From positions 1 to 28,322 of the forward strand of contig JAHHRG010000022.1 of NCBI GenBank assembly GCA_020025965.1: 28,322 bases of DNA. The letters are read 5' to 3'. This document shows positions 24,180 to 28,322 of this stretch, piece by piece (within the stretch, counting starts at the first letter, position 1; every line of letters starts with the position of its first letter). Position numbers and translations under genes: made by a program. A model generated the notes under the pieces. The model made no database searches. It had not been told where the DNA came from and worked only from the letters and a program-made list of their open reading frames with translations. The stretch is from Sutterella sp. (GTDB lineage Bacteria > Pseudomonadota > Gammaproteobacteria > Burkholderiales > Burkholderiaceae_F).

Positions 24180-25439
24180 ATGTCGAATATTCCCGAACTC
24201 AAGAGCGACGTCATGAACGCCGTCCTCAACCTTCGCAAGTATTCCGAAGTCGAAGCCGCTGTCAAGCTCTGCCTCGATCAGGAAGACTTCGCCATGAGGG
24301 AACAGATCACGATCTGTGAAATCCCGGCTCCGACCTTTAAGGAAGAAGTTCGCGCCAAGTATTTGGCCGAACTCATGGTGAAGTACGGTCTCGAAGATGT
24401 GCATATCGACGAAATCGGCAATTGCGTGGGTATCTTAAAGGGTTCTGACAACGGTCCCGTCGTCGCCATGGGCGCTCATATGGATACGGTTTTCCCTGAA
24501 GGCACCCCGATTAAGGTTGTCCAGGAAGGCAACATCTACCGCGCTCCCGGCATCGGTGACAACTGCTCCGGCCTTCGTGCCCTGATGCAGACCATCCGCT
24601 GCTTTACGGAAAACGGCATTCGTCCGAAGGGCGATATCTACTTCGTCGGCACGGTCGGCGAAGAAGGCAACGGTGACACCCGCGGCTCCAAGTGGTTCAA
24701 CGCTCACAACCATGTTGACGGCTTCATCGCCTGCGACAACACGGACGTGGGTCGCATCCTCTGGGCTGCCATCGGTTCTCACCGCTGGCGCATGTCGATC
24801 GACGGCAAGGGCGGTCACTCTTACGCCGCTTTCGGCCAAACGCCGTCCGCCATTCACGCCATGTGCCGTGCCGGCGCCAAGGTTGCCGACATTCGCCCGG
24901 TTAAGGATCCGAAGAGCACCTACACGATCGGTACGATCAAGGGCGGTACGTCCGTTAACACGATTGCTCCGCATTGCGAAGTCGACGTCGACATCCGCAG
25001 TCTCGATAACGACGAACTGTTGAAGCTCGAAGCTCAGATTCTCAAGATCTTTGAAGACGCCGTGGCCGAAGAAAACGCCATGTGGCCGATTGATGACGAA
25101 AAGAAGCTCTTGAAGCTGACGAAGACTCAGATCGGCGATCGCCCGGCCGGCCAGCGCCCGCACGACTGCCCGGTTCTGCAGGCCGCCCGCGCCGCTCAGA
25201 AGTCGCTTGGCATTGAGTTGACGAACTACGGTGCCTCTTCGACCGACGCCAACTTCCCGGTGAGCCAGGGCATTCCCGCTACCTGCCTTTCCGCCGGCGG
25301 CGTTCAGATGAGCACCCACACCACGGCCGAATACTTTATCCGTAAGGACAATCACCTCGGCCCGCAGATGACCTTCCTCACGCTCCTCGCCCTTTCCGGC
25401 TATAAGGACGTGGCTCCGATTCTGCCCAAGCGCGCTTAA
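24180..25439 (+). CDS. M20-family metallopeptidase/amidohydrolase
   Basis: 419 residues. The di-zinc site is complete: GAHMDTVFP (His100, Asp102), GIGDNCSGL (Asp127), GTVGEEGNG (catalytic Glu161/Glu162), ACDNTD (Asp186) and STHTTAEYF (His380). The lid-domain pattern GKGGHSYAAFG lies at 209-219. M20 enzymes hydrolyse peptides or N-acyl amino acids; PepT-like tripeptidases and acyl-amino-acid deacylases are the nearest options, and the substrate cannot be read from sequence. There is no signal peptide, so it is cytoplasmic. The ATG follows AAAGGA at 8 nt. It probably shares an operon with the DcuC-like carrier, suggesting import of an amide or peptide that releases a dicarboxylate or amino acid (inference). 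Confidence 0.88.
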   Translation: MSNIPELKSDVMNAVLNLRKYSEVEAAVKLCLDQEDFAMREQITICEIPAPTFKEEVRAKYLAELMVKYGLEDVHIDEIGNCVGILKGSDNGPVVAMGAHMDTVFPEGTPIKVVQEGNIYRAPGIGDNCSGLRALMQTIRCFTENGIRPKGDIYFVGTVGEEGNGDTRGSKWFNAHNHVDGFIACDNTDVGRILWAAIGSHRWRMSIDGKGGHSYAAFGQTPSAIHAMCRAGAKVADIRPVKDPKSTYTIGTIKGGTSVNTIAPHCEVDVDIRSLDNDELLKLEAQILKIFEDAVAEENAMWPIDDEKKLLKLTKTQIGDRPAGQRPHDCPVLQAARAAQKSLGIELTNYGASSTDANFPVSQGIPATCLSAGGVQMSTHTTAEYFIRKDNHLGPQMTFLTLLALSGYKDVAPILPKRA

Positions 25440-25549
25440 TCGACATTGGTCAATTAGTTCGTTTACCGATCGGGACGACGGCAAACTGCTCTCATCCCGA
25501 TCACCCCAACCCTAGTACCGTTTTCTTTTCAAACAGTTGACGGTTTTTT

Positions 25550-25584
25550 CACCTCGGATCCTTAGGATCCGGGGTGTTTTTTTT
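25550..25584 (+). terminator. rho-independent terminator of the carrier/peptidase operon
   Basis: A 12-bp stem CACCTCGGATCC (25550-25561) / GGATCCGGGGTG (25565-25576), with one U-G pair and loop TTA, is followed directly by eight T residues (25577-25584). It lies about 110 nt after the peptidase stop. Confidence 0.9.
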
Positions 25585-25635
25585 GTTCGTTTTTCCTTTG
25601 CATTTATCCTTCCCTATACTTGATAAACTTTTAGA

Positions 25636-25667
25636 ATCTAAATTTTTCCTGAACCATACGTATTAGC
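25636..25667. repeat. left terminal inverted repeat of the IS remnant
   Basis: It starts with ATCTAAATTTTTC and continues as an imperfect match (TGA-ACC, then TACGTAT and AGC in both ends, with a few substitutions and a one-base gap). The target duplication TTAGA abuts it at 25631-25635. Confidence 0.75.
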
Positions 25668-25701
25668 TGATTTTCAAAGACTAAGTTCTTGAAAATCAGC
25701 T
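25665..25701. repeat. 13-bp perfect inverted repeat inside the IS left end
   Basis: AGCTGATTTTCAA (25665-25677) and its exact reverse complement (25689-25701) flank an 11-nt loop. No U-tract follows on either strand. It sits directly inside the left terminal repeat and may be a subterminal transposase site or an RNA hairpin that blocks read-through into the transposase. Confidence 0.6.
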
Positions 25702-26233
25702 CTTAACAGTCAATGGCCATTTGCCGATTCAGGGCGTAAATACGCTTGTTCGTGACGATGATCCTATTGATGCTGCCGTTCGCTATTTTGGATTCTTCTG
25801 TAATATCACGACGTTTTCATGTTCTGCGGCTGATGCTCTGTTGGAATATCAGACTCGTGATTGCATCAAGAAGAGCTTCAAAGCCGGCAAGACTTACGTC
25901 GATATGGAAACTCTGCGCGCTCATTCGGATGCGACAACTGAAGGACGCTTTATCGTGAGCTTCTGTTGTATGACGATCCTGAACGAGCTTTATCGTCGCA
26001 TGAAACTTCGTACTTTAAAACATATGAAGAAAGGAGCCCCGAAAATTGTCGATCCGCTGGCTGATGAGATGAGTTTCAATCAAATTAAAAACTACCTTAG
26101 CGGCATCCGCCTCGTCGGCGATAGCGTCAATAACTGCCGTTGGCTGGAAGTGACGAAACGGCAACATGATATTGCCGAGCGTCTGGGATTCCCTGGACTA
26201 TACGAAAATGAGCCTACTTGGGGATTCAAATAG
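25685..26233 (+). pseudogene. C-terminal remnant of an IS4/IS1634-group transposase
   Basis: About 180 codons are open up to the TAG at 26231-26233, with no good start codon or ribosome-binding site; an in-frame TAA lies at 25682-25684. The sequence matches the tail of this transposase group: ALLEYQTRDCIKKSFKAGKT (carrying the region of the last catalytic Glu), VDMETLRAHSDATTEGRFIV, and the terminal WLEVTKRQHDIAERLGFP. The N-terminal DNA-binding part and the two catalytic Asp regions are missing, so it cannot be active. It lies within the inverted repeats listed above. Confidence 0.78.
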
Positions 26234-26234
26234 G

Positions 26235-26265
26235 CTCATACGTACGGTCTCAGAAAAATTTAGAT
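26235..26265. repeat. right terminal inverted repeat of the IS remnant
   Basis: Inverted relative to 25636-25667: it ends GAAAAATTTAGAT, perfect over the outer 13 bases. The TTAGA duplication follows at 26266-26270. It begins just after the transposase stop, and a small dyad ATGAGCCTA/TAGGCTCAT (26208-26216 and 26231-26239) spans that stop. Confidence 0.75.
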
Positions 26266-26335
26266 TTAGAAATACCTGTGTTGCCGTGATATTACTGAAC
26301 GGCATTGACGATGTTGCAAGAAAACAAAAGAAGCG

Positions 26336-26364
26336 TTGACTTTCAAATACCTTCCTCACATAAT
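26336..26364 (+). promoter_or_regulatory. sigma70-type promoter of the TonB-dependent receptor gene
   Basis: TTGACT (26336-26341), a 17-nt spacer and CATAAT (26359-26364) form a good -35/-10 pair. The predicted start is near 26371, leaving a leader of about 70 nt before the ATG at 26440. The Fur box begins five bases after the -10. Confidence 0.75.
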
Positions 26365-26368
26365 TCGC

Positions 26369-26387
26369 AATAGGAATCATTCTCATC
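26369..26387 (+). promoter_or_regulatory. Fur box (iron-responsive operator)
   Basis: AATAGGAATCATTCTCATC matches the palindromic Fur-site form AATGAGAATCATTCTCATT at 16 of 19 positions. It covers the predicted transcription start of the receptor gene, where Fur with iron would block transcription. This implies induction under iron limitation. Confidence 0.72.
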
Positions 26388-26439
26388 TCGAAAGATTCAG
26401 AATTCCCCCCTTTTTCACCCTCTCTTTATTCTCATCTTT

Positions 26440-28322
26440 ATGAAAAAAACTGCGCTCTCCATCGCCCTGATGATGGCCTTGCCTTTTGTTGTACAGGCAG
26501 CCGAGACCGATGTATCCGAATTGATGAATGACGAAGTAATCGAACTCGAAGACTCGTACGTCCGTCCGGATTATGTCGAAATCGAACAGCTTCGCAACAC
26601 GAAAGAAATCATCGTCATCACAAAGGAAGAAATCCAGAATCGCGGTATACGCGGCGTGTCCGATGCCCTCAATAAGGTGCCGTCAATTACGGTCGGTACC
26701 ACCGGTCAGGGTCAGATAGACATCCGCGGTCAGGGTGCCGACGTTGCTTCCCGCAATATTCAGGTGATGGTCGACGGCGTGCCCTATCAGCCCATCACGT
26801 CTCACCCTACTACAACCAACTTCGACATCGTTCCCGTTGATCAGATCGAACGTATTGAAGTTATTCCTGGCGGCGGTTCAGTGCTTTACGGTTCTGGTGC
26901 AGCAGGCGGTGTTGTCAACATTACGACAACGATGAAGAAACTCGACGCTCCCGTAACGAGCATTTCAGGCGAAATCAACTCCAAGGGTGGTTCCGGTACC
27001 GCTTCTATTGGTGCCCGTCTTTCCGATCGAATCACGATCCAGGTCGACGGTACGAAGAGCGATCGCGATCTTTATTTTGTTGATACCTATCGCAATACCG
27101 AATACATCTCGGCCGGCATTCGTTTTGACCTGACGGATACGCAGACTCTTACGCTTCGCGCCAGCCAGTTAAACGAACAGTCGCGCTACCTCTATAACGT
27201 CAACATAGACGATTGGAAGGAAGAAGGCGCTCAACTTCGTCGTGACGAATACATCAACGGTGACCGTGACCAGAATCGCTATACGCTTTCCTACACCAAC
27301 GACTTTTCCGAGACGTTGCACTTCAATACCGACCTTTATATGAACGATGGGAATTTCGTCGGTAATAAGGAAAATAAGGAACTTGAAGAAGAAGGTTACG
27401 GTCTTCGCAGCACCCTGAATTGGCAGTACAACGATTACGGTAACTTGCTCGTCGGCGTGAACTATAGTAGCCAGGAGGCCGAGCTCGAATACCTTGACTA
27501 CGGTAAACCCAAAGCGTTCAATTATGATAAAGAAGTGATCGCTCTCTTCCTAAGCAACAACATCAAGTACGGCAATTGGGAAACCACGCAGGGTATTCGT
27601 CGTGAACTCACTGATTGGAGCTTTGACAAATCATTCAAGAAGGTCGGTCAGGTTAAAGGCAGCTCCGACCGCTGGAATACCGCCGCAGAACTCGCTCTCG
27701 CCTATCACTATCGTCCGACGGGCCGTGTGTTCGGCCGTTTTGAACTCGGTTATACCGTGCCCGACGGTCTTCAAATTTCTGACGAAGACGTTGCTCTGAT
27801 TGACGGTAAATACGAACAGGTTCTCGTTCCGACGAGCGCCGATGACGAAACCTACAAGATCATGGAACTCGGTCTTCGAGATAAGTTTGCCTTTACAACG
27901 CTCGGTGTTACCGCCTGGTACACTGAAACGGACGACCAATTCGGCCGTCCGACTCTGAAGGAAAATAAGAAGATCGTTCGCAAGACCTTGAACATGCTCG
28001 ACACGAAGCGCTGGGGTGTGGATGTCGATGCCATGCAGCAGTTCGGTCGCCTTACGCTCGAAGAACGTTATTCCTACCTCAAGGGCAAATCCGACTATAC
28101 CGATGGCATGCGCGAATATATCGCCACGCATCCTTTAGTCGGTTCCGGCTCCAAGGACCCGGGCGATTACATTACGGACGGCTTGCAGAAGGTTCCGGAA
28201 CACAAGTTCACGATTGCCGCCACCTATGAATTCACCGACTGGTTCTCTGCCAACGTTCGCTACACCTGGCAGGGTAAGTACCAGAATGTCATGAAGAAAA
28301 AAGACATCATCGGTTACCAGGG
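26440..28322 (+). CDS. TonB-dependent outer-membrane receptor, probably for iron (3' end outside window)
   Basis: 627 codons visible, open to the window end. A signal peptide (about 1-20, ending VVQA) precedes a plug domain (about 48-165) with TKEEIQNRGIRGVSDALNKV, DIRGQGADVASRNIQVMVDG, and the diagnostic IERIEVIPGGGSVLYGSGA followed by GGVVNITT. Alternating beta-strand segments of the barrel follow. Such receptors import siderophores, haem or cobalamin using TonB energy; the Fur box upstream points to an iron compound, not identifiable from sequence. VIELEDSYV near the mature N-terminus could be the TonB box. There is no Shine-Dalgarno: the ATG is preceded by a pyrimidine-rich, G-free stretch. 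Confidence 0.92.
   Translation, partial: MKKTALSIALMMALPFVVQAAETDVSELMNDEVIELEDSYVRPDYVEIEQLRNTKEIIVITKEEIQNRGIRGVSDALNKVPSITVGTTGQGQIDIRGQGADVASRNIQVMVDGVPYQPITSHPTTTNFDIVPVDQIERIEVIPGGGSVLYGSGAAGGVVNITTTMKKLDAPVTSISGEINSKGGSGTASIGARLSDRITIQVDGTKSDRDLYFVDTYRNTEYISAGIRFDLTDTQTLTLRASQLNEQSRYLYNVNIDDWKEEGAQLRRDEYINGDRDQNRYTLSYTNDFSETLHFNTDLYMNDGNFVGNKENKELEEEGYGLRSTLNWQYNDYGNLLVGVNYSSQEAELEYLDYGKPKAFNYDKEVIALFLSNNIKYGNWETTQGIRRELTDWSFDKSFKKVGQVKGSSDRWNTAAELALAYHYRPTGRVFGRFELGYTVPDGLQISDEDVALIDGKYEQVLVPTSADDETYKIMELGLRDKFAFTTLGVTAWYTETDDQFGRPTLKENKKIVRKTLNMLDTKRWGVDVDAMQQFGRLTLEERYSYLKGKSDYTDGMREYIATHPLVGSGSKDPGDYITDGLQKVPEHKFTIAATYEFTDWFSANVRYTWQGKYQNVMKKKDIIGYQ

Larger units (their letters stand above)
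25636..26265 (+). mobile_element. 630-bp internally deleted IS (IS1634-type) with both ends
   Basis: The element is bounded by terminal inverted repeats whose outer 13 bases ATCTAAATTTTTC are identical, and by a 5-bp direct repeat TTAGA on each side (25631-25635 and 26266-26270), read as the target-site duplication. Inside is only the C-terminal third of a DDE transposase of the IS4/IS1634 group. A full IS of that group is about 1.5-2 kb, so most of the transposase has been deleted while the ends remain. It could still be moved in trans by an intact relative. It lies about 70 bp upstream of the -35 box of the TonB-receptor promoter. Confidence 0.75.

Noticed and set aside
24435..25484. 349-codon open frame on the minus strand
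   Set aside because: Antisense to the M20 peptidase, whose full zinc site is intact.
1..28322. CRISPR array, rRNA or tRNA genes
   Set aside because: No regularly spaced direct repeats and no rRNA or tRNA-like sequence seen in any intergenic stretch.

Overview
The window comes from a Gram-negative bacterium: it has outer-membrane secretin, lipoprotein and TonB-dependent receptor genes and a Fur-type operator. The gene content (complete Tad pilus locus, DcuC-type carrier, iron-regulated receptor, moderate G+C) would fit a gut betaproteobacterium such as a Sutterellaceae member. That taxonomic guess is inference only; no rRNA or tRNA gene is visible.

Region 1 (1-6.1 kb, minus strand) is a type I Zorya anti-phage operon, zorA-zorB-zorC-zorD. 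ZorA (MotA/TolQ-like, long tail) and ZorB (MotB/OmpA-like) form the envelope motor, ZorC is the EH-signature-type protein, and ZorD is a SNF2 helicase cut off by the window edge just after its Walker A motif and motif Ia. Region 2 (6.1-9.3 kb) has an AT-rich divergent intergenic region, an unrecognised basic/acidic-tailed protein with its own promoter and terminator, a WYL-domain regulator, and two small frameshifted genes that converge.

Region 3 (9.3-20.6 kb, minus strand) is a complete Tad (Flp/type IVc) pilus operon in the order flp, tadV, rcpC, rcpA, a lipoprotein at the rcpB position, tadZ, tadA, tadB, tadC, tadD, tadE, tadF, tadG. Genes are tightly packed with several 4-10 nt overlaps. 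A strong intercistronic hairpin lies between tadC and tadD, and a rho-independent terminator follows tadG. TadZ has lost the P-loop lysines. A gene-poor stretch of about 0.9 kb precedes flp.

Region 4 (21.2-25.6 kb) is a GntR/HutC regulator divergent from an apparent two-gene operon: a DcuC-family dicarboxylate carrier and an M20 metallopeptidase, closed by a clear terminator. Region 5 (25.6-28.3 kb) holds a 630-bp internally deleted insertion sequence that keeps both terminal inverted repeats and a 5-bp target duplication. It sits just upstream of a TonB-dependent receptor gene with a good sigma70-type promoter and an overlapping Fur box; the receptor runs off the window end.

The best candidates for new biology are the accessory genes next to Zorya (the unknown 173-aa protein, the WYL regulator and a decayed gene behind it), the P-loop-less TadZ, and the tadC-tadD hairpin. 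Zorya itself is an already described defence system.
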